Shown piece by piece: positions 1 through 10,059 of a stretch of 22,047 nucleotides of DNA (position 1 is its first letter; each line of letters opens with the position of its first letter). Source of the DNA: Gracilaria domingensis (lineage: Eukaryota > Rhodophyta > Florideophyceae > Gracilariales > Gracilariaceae); NCBI GenBank assembly GCA_022539475.1, contig VCMS01000504.1, forward strand, positions 1 through 22,047. The letters run 5' to 3'. The notes under the pieces were generated by a model that did not search any database, was not told where the DNA came from, and worked only from the letters and a program-made list of their open reading frames with translations. The position numbers were made by a program, and so were the translations under genes.

Positions 1-1734
1 ATTATGGGTTTGCAGATGACTGTCGCGTTCTGCATGTACGATACTGTTTTGTCTTATGTAGGCATATGAAGGACTTATAAATATATCAACTATTCCGTCT
101 TGTCTGTCTGCGTCGACTGACATAATAAGAAGCCGACATTGGTTTTAAAATAACGAGCAGGTTTCCGCAGGTACCCGGGAGCGGACCCATCACCAAATCT
201 TGGGCGGTTTTTCACCCAATCTAATGTGTCCGTTCATAACACATCACCTTCGGGAACTTTTACGTTATTTCATTCCTCCAGAAGATTTCTGTGTCCCATG
301 CCGCAATAGATTATGTTTCGCAAATCGCTGATATACACATATGCTGGCAGGAGAAAATGGATTCTCAAGACCTGAAAACGCGATGACAGCATTCGGACAA
401 TTCAGAATGTCCAAGCGACACAGCTGTTTATAAGCATGCGGACGTATCGTAAACGCTCCGTGGTCGGCTCCGCTTGTCGGTCTTGAAAATCACGGCGGTG
501 CCATAGAGAAAACGAGAGCAGTACCATAACATGACATATCTAAAACCATGCGGATGGTGATGCCTCCTCAATACGCATCGAAGAACTGTGCTAGCGCTCC
601 ATTCCAAATCGTGTTCCATTGATTGTTGTAAGCATTTTTCCCTTCTTTTTGGTAGCAATCGATGTCGAAAACGCTCATCCCACTGACATACTTCGCGGAA
701 CCATGCCAAGATAGCAACTCCACAGACTGTCGATCCTTCTTGACAGAGAAACTTTGTGTGGATGTTTTTCCTTCCTTCTTTTTGTTAATAAATTCACTCT
801 GAACCTGAAGCAGTTGGGGTTTAACAATACTCTACAGGGCGGATTCAGCCGGACCTTCTTCTCAGATACACGCATCTCTGCGATTCTTGTTTTTCACAGA
901 TGTTGAGGAGTAGCGAGGATCATGTGTCATTTCTACTCTGTTCTAATCCATGAATCCACATCGACATTTCCAACGTCCTGACTCCTTTCATCTCTACCAC
1001 AAGTACGCCAGGTCGACGACCGGCCTCAATACCAACAAGTACCCTGAGAACCCTATACACACTAAATCTTCTGAGCAATACCACCATCACCACCACCCAA
1101 TCTATCTATTAAACTCTCTACGGTTTATACCCTCTAAAAGCCCCTTCCTCTCGAGTTGACTCTGCAAGAGCGTCATATATAATCGTATCCACTCTCTAAG
1201 ACATGACCCAATCGCGCACTGTACGAAAGTTGGTCATTACATCAGAATTCTAGCAGTCCCCACTATATACTCCCTGGGTTCTCTTATTACGAAAATACTC
1301 ATCTCATCACCTGACGCGCATTCAGGTTACTCTCAATAGGATTATGATCATTCACTCGACGGCCTCTTCCAGATTACATACAACCACACCACCCCCACAC
1401 AGATTACACAGATTATCGGGTGGCACGACGAAGGGTCTATCTGTTAGAAACAATATTTCTACGAAATAGGGTTGGGTATAGTTTCAGAGTTCGTCATATA
1501 TCTCATTGTCGACTTGGCGCTCTCAGGTTTTTTATAAGACAGTTCTGTTATCTATAAATACTTCGCAGCCATTGCGCCAAGACGTATCAGAAGTGAATAT
1601 CCAGCCTTTGTTCTCTTAATCGCCTCTCATCATCGCATCGCGCCATAGATCAATTTATAGTTGCAACCGACTGCTGTCAAGTGCGCGTCTTAGCTTCTTT
1701 CTAAATGGTGGTCTGACAGTTCATTATAGAAACT
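1..1734. other. Left flank, no recognisable gene
   Basis: No open frame here resembles a known family. Frames of 60-90 codons exist on both strands (for example 428-709 minus and 950-1,159 plus), but they are short and have odd composition. The plus-strand stretch from about 940 to 1,420 is rich in C and A, with CCACCATCACCACC-like and CCACACCACCCCCACAC-like runs, so it is low-complexity and largely free of G. The sequence grades into the satellite at about 1,690-1,735, where monomer-like words first appear. It could be intergenic DNA or a very degraded part of the array. Confidence 0.5.
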
Positions 1735-1744
1735 TTCCCCTACA

Positions 1745-2930
1745 TTGTGATATAACTCTTATCGTATAGTTAACTGCGACATTCTGTCCTTCGTCTCTCT
1801 TACGACTTTATCGGTGGTGCTGTTCTGCTTGTAAACACTGCTATTACTCCTGCTCTTACAATCCGGGATTCTGATTGCTGCAGTTTCGGAAAGGGCGCTT
1901 TGTAGATTCATTGTAGCAATGCCTAGATTATGATAAATCTCAAACATGTTTGCATCGCAGAGCTTATGGGATACGACGAAATAGAGAAAATAATCCTGTA
2001 CTTCATTCGCTGGTGTTTTTCCTGACCATAGAACACATGCTTTGTTCCTCTGACTCTCTAGATTCCGGAATTCCATATGCTAATTTTCGGTAAGCGGGCT
2101 GACTAAGATGTCAAATTGTAGCAATGCCCAGATTTTAATGAATCCATCTCAAATATGTTAACAGCGAATTCTTGTCGCTTTCTCTTTAAAACGGATTTAA
2201 TCGTGGTGTTTCTGCCTCCTGCTAACCTGCTCGCTTACCTTCTGCTCCCTTCACATCGGGAATATTTGATTGCCCTCGCAGTTTCGGAAAGCGGCGATCT
2301 TATAGATTCATCTGATAGCAATCGGCGCTAGCTTCTAATGATAATCTCAACATCGATTTGCATCGCAGAGCATTAATGCGGAATAACGACGAAATAGAGC
2401 AATATCTGGTAACTCTATCGGCTGGTGTTTTCCTGCATCAGACACGTGCCCTGCTGTTACTCTGCTCTCTTTACACTTCCGGACATTCCATTGCTACATT
2501 CTCGGTAACGCGGCGCCTTGAATAGATTCACTTGTAGCAGATGCCGCAGATTTATGAATAAATCTCAAATACTGTTAACTAGCGAATTCTGGTCCTTTCA
2601 CTCTCTTAAAACGGAACTTTCATCGGTGGTGTGATTTCTGCTTGTAACACTGCGTCTCCTGCTCTTACATCCGGATTCTGATTGCTGGCACGTTTATGGG
2701 AAAGGCGCGCTTTATAAGAATTCATTGTAGCAACTGCATAGATCTTATGATAATTCAAACATGTTTGCATCGCAGAGCTAGTGAGGTACGCGACATAAAT
2801 CAAACAAACCATGAACACGACATTATCGGTAGTGTGTCCCAGCTTGGAACATGCTCTTGTTACTGACTGCTCTCTACCTTCCGGAATTCCATTGCTGCGA
2901 AGTTTCAGGAGGGGGTAATTTCCGGAGTTC
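1745..2930. repeat. A/B alternating satellite dimers (~400-bp higher-order unit)
   Basis: Two monomer types alternate. Type B follows the ATAAATCTCAAATATG-like word with GTTAACAGCGAATTCTGGTC and then CTCTTAAAACGG (near 1,770, 2,160 and 2,575). Type A follows it with TTTGCATCGCAGAGCTTATG and then GATACGACGAAATAGAG (near 1,945, 2,355 and 2,765). The order B-A-B-A-B-A gives a repeat period of about 400 bp. After about 2,930 the alternation breaks down, with several A-like units in a row (2,960, 3,220, 3,505 and 3,715) and one B-like piece near 3,290-3,360. Confidence 0.75.
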
Positions 2931-4866
2931 ATATGTGCAATCCACTTGATCTCATGATAAATCTGAAATATTTTGGCACTCGGCAAGCTTGATGAGGATA
3001 ACGACATAGATAAAACTTTGCAATCGCACGAGCTTATAGATACGACATAATGGGAAACAAATAAACAGGCACTTAATCGGCAACTTAGTGTGATCAAGCT
3101 TGGGACACACTGTCTCTACTCTGCTCCCTAGCTTCCGGATTCCCATTGCCTGCAGTTTCGGAAGCTGGATTATCCGGATTCATTGTAGCTAATGCCTGTG
3201 TTAATGCATGATCTCAAATCTGTATTGAATCGAAGAGCTTATAAACATACGAAATGCATAAAAGACAATGAATAAAAGTCTTTATGATAATACTGTTAAC
3301 CAGAGGACATTCTACTGGTCAATTTCCTCTCCGTAAACGGAGTTTTTATCGGATGGTGTGTTACTGCTCTGGTAACACATGCTTGTTCCCTCTGCATCTT
3401 GTACATCACGAGACTTCCTGACTTGCTAGCAGTTTTCGGGCATAAGGCGCATTTATAAATATTCATATGTAAGCAATCGCCATAGTTTATGATACTTCTC
3501 AAGTATGATTTGCACATCGCAGGCTTATGGAACTACGACAAAATAAAAAATAATCCGGACTTTAATCAGTGTATGTTTCCATGCTTAGAACTGCTGTTAC
3601 TCCTAGCTCTCCTAGGTTCCGGAAATTCCATTAGCTGTACATTTTAGGAAAGGCGTGCTTGGATAGAATTCATATGTAAGGGCATGCCCAGATATAATGA
3701 TCAATTCAAATATGTTGCATCGCAGAGCTATGCGCGGTACGACATAAATCAAAAACATGACAGCGAACTTAATGGATGAGTGTTGTCTGCTTGAAACACT
3801 GCATTTCTTACTCTGCTATTCTACAGTATCGGGAATTCTATTGCTGAGCGCCGGTTCGCCGAAAGTGCGCGTTGTAGAATTCATCTGTAGCAATGCACAG
3901 CCAGATTTTACGATAATATCTCAAAATATGATATGCATCGCTAAGCTTATTGGATAAGACACTATAAAGAAGATAACAGTCTCCAACCTGTGCGTGCCTT
4001 CTTCAGTTCCGTCTAAATCATTCTATTTTAATCTTTTTTTCGCATTCAATGCTTCATGGGTTCACCCTTGCAACGCTACTTTTACGTACTCCTGATACGT
4101 AACGATAATATCACGCTCGTTGGGGAACGAATCGCTTAGGATAGAGACTTCACCTTGTAGCATGCGTCCAGAATCTACTGATAAATCTCAAAAATCTCTT
4201 GCATCGCTGGGGCTTGTGGGAGTAACGACATTTCGAAAAGAATAAACAGTCCACAGATTGTACCGGATAATTGTAAATCTCTCAATTATCTTAGTCGGGG
4301 GGGAGATTCTACAATCTCAAACCATAACAGCTCACATCGTAAGTTTCTTCTTGAGCATTGCGCTTCTAGATCAATATTGTAATCTTTTTTCGAATCAAGC
4401 CCATTCAACTTCCGCGTTTTTACGTTCCCCTGAGAAGCACGTCTGGTCAATCTTCGCTCTCGGAAAGCACTTTCGACCGATCTATCTGTAGCGATTCCAG
4501 ATTTATGGGATAATTCTCAAATATCTTTTGAATCGTGGCTCCGAGTGGATAACTCGCCATACCATCAGATAGTAATGGCCTTGTCATCTCGTGCCTTCTT
4601 TCGCAATGTGTTTAATCGAATATTCGATAATTTGTTTCAGGATCATGGAAGGCTTAAATCTTCTTTCTCTCTGTTCCGTTTACGTTGTCACTCTCTCGAG
4701 AAGGCGACTTGAATCAAAGTCATCTGTATTAACCGCCACAGATTATGATTAAGTTGATGTGTCTCATTTGATATTGTGAGCTCTCATGTCGTCGGTTTGG
4801 CTCTACTCTTCGAGCTCGTTACTCTGCTAGCATCGACCTATGTCGTTACTCTTTTCGAATGAGGAC

Positions 4867-4924
4867 GCTTTGGGAGATTGATGTATAGGCTACCGAAATA
4901 GAGCTTGGGAGATTGATTATAGGC
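4867..4924 (+). repeat. Short direct duplication within one satellite monomer
   Basis: GGGAGATTGATGTATAGGC (within 4,867-4,890) is followed about 36 bases later by GGGAGATTGATTATAGGC (within 4,903-4,924). The two copies differ by one extra base. This is a local duplication inside a type C monomer, or a replication-slippage or read artefact. Confidence 0.6.
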
Positions 4925-6058
4925 AGGCGGCAGATTTGTGATACTTTTGCTCTCTTACTCGTGAGGCCTTATGTGATAAGAAATACCCTGCGCAGTAGAG
5001 CGACAGTCTTGTAAATTGCTGTCTTCGAAACTTTTGTATCAATATTGTCTTGTTATGAATATTTGCTTATTTTCCATTTTTGGAATTCACGTTACGTTGT
5101 GGGTGTGGGCGACATTTTGGCAGCATTTGGGAGAGGAATTATGCTTGGGTAGCATGGAAGAGTTTATGATACTGCTTAGCTATCGTGTGCAACGTGAGCG
5201 TTTCAGCGAGACTTACGAAAGTAATGAGGGCAGCAACGCTTGGTCTACCCTTCTCATCACATCCGTTTTATATATTTCTCCTGCTTGCGCTCTGCTTAAC
5301 TTCTGCTCTACAAATTCGTGACTTACGTTGGTACTCTTTCGAGAAGGGTTTTGAACATTTGTACTAATGCGCAGAGTTCTGAGCTTACATGTTCATCTGA
5401 GTCTTTGCGTCTAAGCTAACAAAGAGTTAAACAGCATTTTTGCACTTTTTATAGAAACGCATTTTTATCGGTAGTTTGTTCCATGCTTGGAACAGTGCTT
5501 ATTTTTGCGTCCTACAATCGATTCACATTGGTTTGCACGTTTCAGAAAGAGCGCTCTGATAGACTCATTGTAGCAGCGGATTAATGATAACTAAACATCT
5601 TTACTCGTGGGGTTATAAGATTTCAGATCAAATTAAACAGCGATCCGTACGTGTCTTCTTCAGCATGCCGTTAATATTATTGTGTTTGTTTCGATCAATT
5701 CTTCAACTGCTGCTTTTTTCGTTTCCTGAATTTTACGTTGTCGGGAAGAGCTCTTTGATAGATTCAATGTAGCAAATGTTCAATTTATGATAAACCTCAA
5801 ACATCTTGATCGTGATTTCTAGGGATATGACATCAACATAACAGCAGACCTTTACGTCTTCTTCAGATCCGTTATCTCATTGTGTCTTTTTCTGATAGGA
5901 GTATATCAACATTGCTTTTTACGTTTCCTGATATAATTTCGTCAACTCTGTTAGGGACGAGGTTGATAGATCATTACAACATCAGATATTGAGAAATCTA
6001 AATATTCTTTGCAGCGTGGTTCTAATGGGATGAGACATACCAAAATAATGAATTGTGC

Positions 6059-6200
6059 GGTCTTGAGCGTGCCTTCTTAAGAATATGTTTATGAATATTG
6101 TATCTTGTTTCGATCTTGGTGTCATCTGCTTTCTTTGTTCCTGATTTACGTTGTTACTCTCTCGTGAACAGCGCTTGATGAAGTCATTGTATCAACCTTG
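6059..6200. repeat. Last left satellite unit, flank copy of the insert
   Basis: This unit starts with GGTCTTGAGCGTGCCTTCTT and ends with an ATGAAGTCATTGTATCAACC-like word. It matches the first unit right of the insert (19,515-19,660) along its whole length, with small indels, and closely enough to stand out from other monomers. Satellite similarity stops at about 6,195, where unrelated sequence begins. This marks the left boundary of the retrotransposon insert. Confidence 0.75.
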
Positions 6201-6850
6201 CTGCTAACTAGCAAAACGCGAACACAGACGTGGGAAGCCGTAAAAGTAACTCCAAATTGGGTCCACTCATACATTGGGAGTGATCTCCTATATCTCCTGA
6301 CTTTATGAGTTGCATCATCCGATTATCACGCGGTATGCGTTGCTCTACATTCCCCTCTTGGAGCCGAGAACGACTTCGAGGCAGACGTTTTGCGCAACGT
6401 GATAGGTAAATACGTGACGACGATGAGCGGTACGACTTCACGGTTTCCATACTCGCAGAGCCGATATGCACTCAGGCAACAGAGTTCCTGACATCAAGAC
6501 TGGATACAGTAAGCATCCGATACGATTTCGAAGAACCGAACAGTTTCCTCATCACCACCGGGTCAGGCGAGCGCATCGCACCACCCTCACCGGGTTCTGC
6601 GATGGCTCATTGCTCAGTCCAACGATGGTTCCGGTGAACGTTCGTTATGGAATTTTGTGCAAGCGATGGGCTGATGGAAACCAAGTTGGTTGGATATCGA
6701 AGGAATCTCTCGCACTACGCGATCCACTCCGCGATGGGTTTGCGTTAGCCCGCACGTGGTTATCCGCTCTTCCGAGCTGCTGACTTTTTCTTCCAACGCA
6801 AGGGGGCACGAGTACAATAGAGCACACCGGTAAGCGAGCTACCCGACATC
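6200..6850. other. Non-coding left end of insert; candidate 3' LTR region
   Basis: Nothing with clear coding similarity is seen here. By position, downstream of the chromodomain on the minus strand and next to satellite DNA, it is where a 3' LTR of the outer element should lie. No clean TG...CA ends, polypurine tract or target-site duplication could be identified, and no match to the right end (18,340-19,510) was found by eye. Frames at 6,208-6,471 (minus) and 6,466-6,783 (plus) look like chance frames. Confidence 0.4.
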
Positions 6851-7080
6851 GGGTTATCCATGTTGGAGGCATGGCGTCCGAGTACGGCGGTGATACGACA
6901 TGACTTGGACTAGGGAGGTGTTCAATTGGCTCCAAGTGTCCTCGTCAGGCGGATAGCCGTACAACGATTCTATACATAGTTTCCCTTCGGGGCTTTCCTT
7001 GTGTTCCCGATACGATCTAACACGAATTTTGTGGGTATAACGCATCTTCGGCTTCTTCTTGTCTTACCGACATCAGGGAG
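6850..7080 (-). CDS. Chromodomain, C-terminal end of a chromovirus integrase
   Basis: The minus strand encodes a clear chromodomain core: KFVLDRI, a basic stretch, a word like LYGYPPDEDTW near 6,930-6,965, then EPIEHLP in a neighbouring frame (near 6,910-6,930). Chromodomains typically read VxxIl...yLVkWkGyp..enTWEp...l, so the aromatic WYGY and the DTWEP box are matched, with a frame change between TW and EP. In chromoviruses this domain sits at the very C-terminus of integrase and is known in some families to target insertion to heterochromatin by binding modified histone H3. Here it lies about 1.3 kb past the element 1 integrase C-terminal module, which is unusually far. It may instead be the separated 3' part of element 2. 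Stop codons follow soon after, towards 6,830. Confidence 0.72.
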
Positions 7081-8182
7081 TGACAATGGGCAAAACCCAG
7101 GCGGGGTAGTGGTTCCTTCGGGTTCGAACGGTTCTCGGGGCGGAGGACGTGTGGTCCGTAGTGTTTCAGGCCGTCGCGACGAAGTGCGCTAACTCCCGAC
7201 ACGGCGTCAATTGCCTCAAACTGAGCTCAATCGAAAGCTCTCGATCTCCGGTTTCCGGAAACTCTTCTCTATCCCAACGGCTACTAATCGACGAACGGTC
7301 GCGTCCGTGAAGCGGAATACTTCAATTTGTTGCGGGAGAGCCGTTGTGAGGAGGAGTGGCGTACTGCACTCCTGCAGAGGGCGGCGGAACGTCGGGCCAT
7401 GGCGCATGACCTGCGGTGCACTCCATTTCATTGGATATTTGGGCGCACCCGGGCGCGCGTGCGGCAACGGTCGTGAAGGTATTTAAGTGTCAGGCCGCCA
7501 GCCGGCGGTTGCCAAGCAACGTGCACTATCTCCAGCATGGCGTATGCTTACAGCAGGTAATCTCGATTCTCGCCGTGGGTGCACTGCGTACTGGATGTGG
7601 TGCGTTCACCGTGCTTACGGGTCCAGCACTCGGCATGTTCCGTGTGCTCCAGCGTGCCTTCAGGGTCTTGATACTTCCTCTTCAGGTTTTCAGTATAATC
7701 CTCATGGATTCATCTTTCTTCCTCTGCCGTATGGGCTGTTTCCAGGTGGGCTATGCATCGCTCTCCATGTCGCTCGTCCACGAACGGGTCGGCGGAGACA
7801 GTGCGTTCGCGCGAGCGAGATACAGTACGCTCCAACGACTCGGATTGCGTCCAACGGGGCACTAGCCTTCTTAGCTGTAGCGCTCCTGCGGGGGATTCTT
7901 CACTTCTTCCAACTTCATTTCTGCAAGGTCTCGGGTGTACGAGACTCAGCGCAGCGCGATCATTCCAGCGCGGGATTCTGTCTCACTCTGAGATTCAACA
8001 CTTGGTTAGGTCAGGGACGCCGGAGCAACCGGAGCGCGATCTACACTGTCTCCCCTCTTAGGGTGCGATACGGCTTCCGTATTTGGCGCATATACGTAGA
8101 CGGGGGTGAATCTCATACACTCGGTAGAGGGTGTAGGTGTAACCCGTGAGAGTCCGGGGTTATCTTGAGTAACTCTGTTGTA
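7080..8182. other. GC-rich stretch between integrase and chromodomain, unassigned
   Basis: There are no domain matches. The stretch is richer in G and C than the satellite and has many overlapping open frames on the plus strand (for example 7,211-7,486, 7,487-8,149 and 7,416-7,865), opposite to the element. Such frames are common by chance in GC-rich DNA with few stops. The frame 7,288-7,486 plus is strikingly charged (it includes EEEWRTALLQRAAERRAMAH) but I cannot name it. Two readings are possible: a long low-complexity linker joining integrase to the chromodomain of element 1, or the 3' LTR of element 1 nested in element 2. Confidence 0.4.
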
Positions 8183-8600
8183 CTAGGCAAGTCGGAGAGA
8201 CCGGCTGGCGGTGGGGCAAACGAAGGGGGTTCGCGGTAGCAGCGATTTTTCGGTTTGTTGGTTGGCGGTGAGCCATTTCCGGTACTTGTAGTAACTTCTG
8301 GATAGGGTTGGGGTGCGATACACTCGATCTCGCGATACCCGCTCGTGCTGATTATCGATATCGAGCACGACGGTCGTCTCCTGTACGGATACTACCCGAC
8401 AGGGGCCATGGGATCGGAGAGAGCTTATGCCGCTTCCCTTCTCAGGATATAGTATCCTTCCTGAGGAACACGTATTCACAGCCCGCAGCTGCGGTAGTGG
8501 CTGCAATTTGACTATGAATTGGCGCTTGTAAGCGAGTTGAGCCTTCTCCATAGAGGTTTAGCAGTAGGCACATCATGGTTAACCAATTCTTCCAGCATCG
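8183..8600 (-). CDS. Element 1 integrase C-terminal (GPY/F-type) module
   Basis: This minus-strand frame opens with KAQLAYKRQF (the helix after the catalytic core), then has a degraded middle, then HGPCRVVSVQETTVVLDID and HERVSRDRVYRTPTL. It fits the C-terminal part of Ty3/Gypsy integrases, where the GPY/F motif (here GPCRV) binds DNA and aids multimerisation. The RVSRDRV ending is typical of chromoviruses. The frame then runs through about 40 residues that look like linker (YRKWLTANQQTEKSL) to a stop near 8,183. The expected hydrophobic strand before GPY/F is damaged by frame changes. Confidence 0.8.
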
Positions 8601-9125
8601 CGATGTATCGGTGTCGAGTATTCGTACATAGTTGGCTGTGCCTCAATGGAAGGGGAGTAGTTCCTTGACAGAACAACTCAAAGGGGACAAAGACGTAACC
8701 CGGTGTACTTGGGTATTATACGCATATGTGATTGCGTCAGTGTACAGATCCAAGTCTTGGGGTGTTCCGCAACGTAGGATCTCAATGCACCAAGAATGGT
8801 TCGGTTAAATCTCTCTGCTTGACATTAGTTTGGAGTTGGTACGTTGTTTAAACGGATTCCTAATATCAGGATGGACACACGTCTTGAAGAAGTTTGACGT
8901 AAACTGAGGGCGTTGTCGGAGAGTAAATGTACGGTGGTCCATAGACATAGACCGAGTGGGTAACAACGCTGAGCCAGGCGGCAGCGGTTATCCGCTTAAG
9001 CGGCACGGTCGTGCCAGCTTCGAGAAGCGATCGGTAATCACCAGGAGGTATTGATTCCTTGCGAGCTTTTGATCAATTCGCCTAGAATGTCAATGGCGAC
9101 AGACTCGAGCGGCGCCGTTGCGGGA
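8600..9125 (-). CDS. Element 1 integrase catalytic core (DDE), frameshifted
   Basis: Reading the minus strand across frame changes, the core begins with FPATAPLESVAIDILGELI near 9,060-9,120, which carries the first catalytic Asp (VAID). Next come VITDRFSKL and a VPLKRITAAA word. The second Asp region near 8,905-8,925 is a damaged LSDNG followed by PQFTSNFF-like words. The catalytic Glu lies in AERFNRTILGALRSYVAEHP near 8,755-8,820, a clean run. DLYTD-like and AYNTQVH-like words follow around 8,680-8,745, in shifted frames. All three acidic positions of the DDE triad can be placed, so the gene was intact in an ancestor. Integrase joins element cDNA to chromosomal DNA in the nucleus. At least four frame changes separate these words. 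Confidence 0.85.
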
Positions 9126-9131
9126 AACAGT

Positions 9132-9401
9132 TTACTTCTTGGAGTGCTTCCTCAGTTTGATGTCGTTCTTAGCGCATTCCTGACAGGATCGGCGTACTGC
9201 ATAACAGTCAAATGCCATTGCGGCCAGTAAAAATCCTTTCAGTGTGAGATACAACTTTCTTCTCCGGGTGGGCTCCCAATTCACGTAGTGAGAGAGATGA
9301 AGAACGCGGCTCTGCAAGGAGTGCGGTACCACTATTTGTGGGTTTGTTGAACCTTCCTTACTAGGTAGCTTGATCTTCATTGAAACGGTAGTGATATCCA
9401 C
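9132..9401 (-). CDS. Element 1 integrase N-terminal zinc-binding domain (H2C2)
   Basis: This is a single open frame of 89 codons on the minus strand. It contains LHLSHYVNWEPTRRRKLYLT, a hydrophobic helix with MAFDCYAVRRSC, and the pair CQECAKN followed by DIKLRKHS. This is the HHCC zinc-binding pattern that precedes the catalytic core in Ty3/Gypsy and retroviral integrases. The first His is replaced or shifted: LSHY is present, but the second His expected in the GHPG word is lost (NWEPTRRRK). The next domain, FPATAPLE..., follows at once, as in intact elements. Confidence 0.88.
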   Translation of the reverse strand: MDITTVSMKIKLPSKEGSTNPQIVVPHSLQSRVLHLSHYVNWEPTRRRKLYLTLKGFLLAAMAFDCYAVRRSCQECAKNDIKLRKHSKK

Positions 9402-9559
9402 GTTCAGACGGGCTCGTACTGGGTAGGAAGGATCTGTTGCTGTTCCATATCATCTCTCGTGCGTGATGGGTATGAATGACGGCACCCGGTTCAGCGGTTC
9501 TTGTGGCGAGGATGTGTACACACGTCATCCGACAGGATTTCTATGCTCCCATGAGGTCA

Positions 9560-10051
9560 CCACATAAAAATGGGATTCAGCGTCCTCGGTAGGCTCGGCT
9601 TCAGCTGCTGTGCCAAACGGGATAGGGCGTCGCTGGAGGTTGAGAGAACCTTTCTTGTACAGACTTCGAAGTCGAATTCCGAAGTCGGAGCCTCCAAGCA
9701 TAACGTCCGATGGTTCGGTGATTTACATGAGCAACGGAAGCATTGTGGTTAGTGTGCACCTAAAGTGAGTTCCATCAATATGGTCTGAGAGTGACAATGC
9801 CAGACCACGGCAAGACATTCCTTGTCAGACACCGAGTAATTCATTCCTTCGTGGACGTTAGCGATCTCGACCAGTACCAATAGGCTGTCGTTTCCGGTCT
9901 CGTCGGTTTGAACAAGCACACCAACCTGATTCGCGCTAGCGTCGGTATCGACTTCATAGGTAACCAGGTTTGGAGAGAGCAAACTGGCGGCGACGTTACG
10001 GCGTCGACCATGCGGTAAAAGCGGAGGCCTCTGCACCTCCAAAGGGGTCAA
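9560..10051 (-). CDS. Element 1 RNase H domain
   Basis: The frame 9,749-10,051 (minus) carries TYEVDTDASANQVGVLVQTD with the first catalytic Asp, then MNYSVSDKECLAVVWHCHSQ with the catalytic Glu. Downstream, in other frames, come GRYAWRLRL, the YKKGSLNLQ word and DALSRLAQQLKPSLPRTLNP-like wording near 9,580-9,660. These match the end of Ty3/Gypsy RNase H (the ADALSR box). The domain removes the RNA strand of the RNA-DNA hybrid during reverse transcription. The region 9,401-9,560 is the tether to integrase and shows no motif. Confidence 0.88.
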
Positions 10052-10059
10052 TTCAACAG

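Larger units (their letters stand above)
1735..6200. repeat. Tandem satellite array, ~200-bp monomers (left block)
   Basis: A conserved monomer core recurs throughout: a word like TTCATTGTAGCAATGCC, then CAGATTTATGATAAATCTC, then an AT-rich stretch, and a closing word like TTTCGGAAAGGGCGCTTTG. The GTAGCAATG-like word occurs near 1,912, 2,116, 2,313, 2,532, 2,726, 2,934, 3,184, 3,467, 3,673, 3,886, 4,155, 4,487, 4,725, 4,925, 5,145, 5,361, 5,569, 5,769, 5,967 and 6,188. Spacing is mostly 190-220 bp, with a few longer gaps near 3,184-3,467 and 4,155-4,487. Copies differ by scattered single-base insertions as well as substitutions. Open frames inside the block, such as 2,606-3,097 minus or 5,016-5,321 plus, are by-products of the repeat and not genes. 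Tandem repeats of this monomer size are typical of centromeric or heterochromatic satellites, but location on a chromosome cannot be seen. Confidence 0.93.
3960..6200. repeat. Type C satellite monomers next to the insertion
   Basis: These monomers share the TGTAGCAATG / ATTTATGATAA core, but carry their own middle segment with words like GTGCGTGCCTTCTTCAG, TTGTGTCTTGTTTCGATCA and CCTGATTTACGTTGT. They differ from the A and B types to their left. The same type resumes on the far side of the retrotransposon at 19,511. A 20-base word, TTATGTGATAAGAAATACCC, occurs unchanged at 4,969-4,988 and at 19,838-19,857, which ties the two blocks together as one interrupted array. Confidence 0.85.

Noticed and set aside
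950..1159. Plus-strand frame with a run of His residues (HHHHHP)
   Set aside because: The His run comes from a CCACCATCACCACCACC low-complexity tract in a C-rich region; there is no other support for a gene.
2606..3097. 163-codon minus-strand frame
   Set aside because: It lies fully inside the satellite; the frame arises from repeat sequence with indels and is not shared by other monomers.
5016..5321. 101-codon plus-strand frame with hydrophobic segments
   Set aside because: It covers satellite monomers; the hydrophobic residues reflect T-rich repeat sequence.
1735..6200. CRISPR-like array
   Set aside because: The period is about 200 bp with the whole unit repeated and no unique spacers, which is satellite organisation.
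7487..8149. 220-codon plus-strand frame, the longest in the window
   Set aside because: It is antisense to the element, in GC-rich DNA with few stops; it has no recognisable domain and heavily overlaps other frames.
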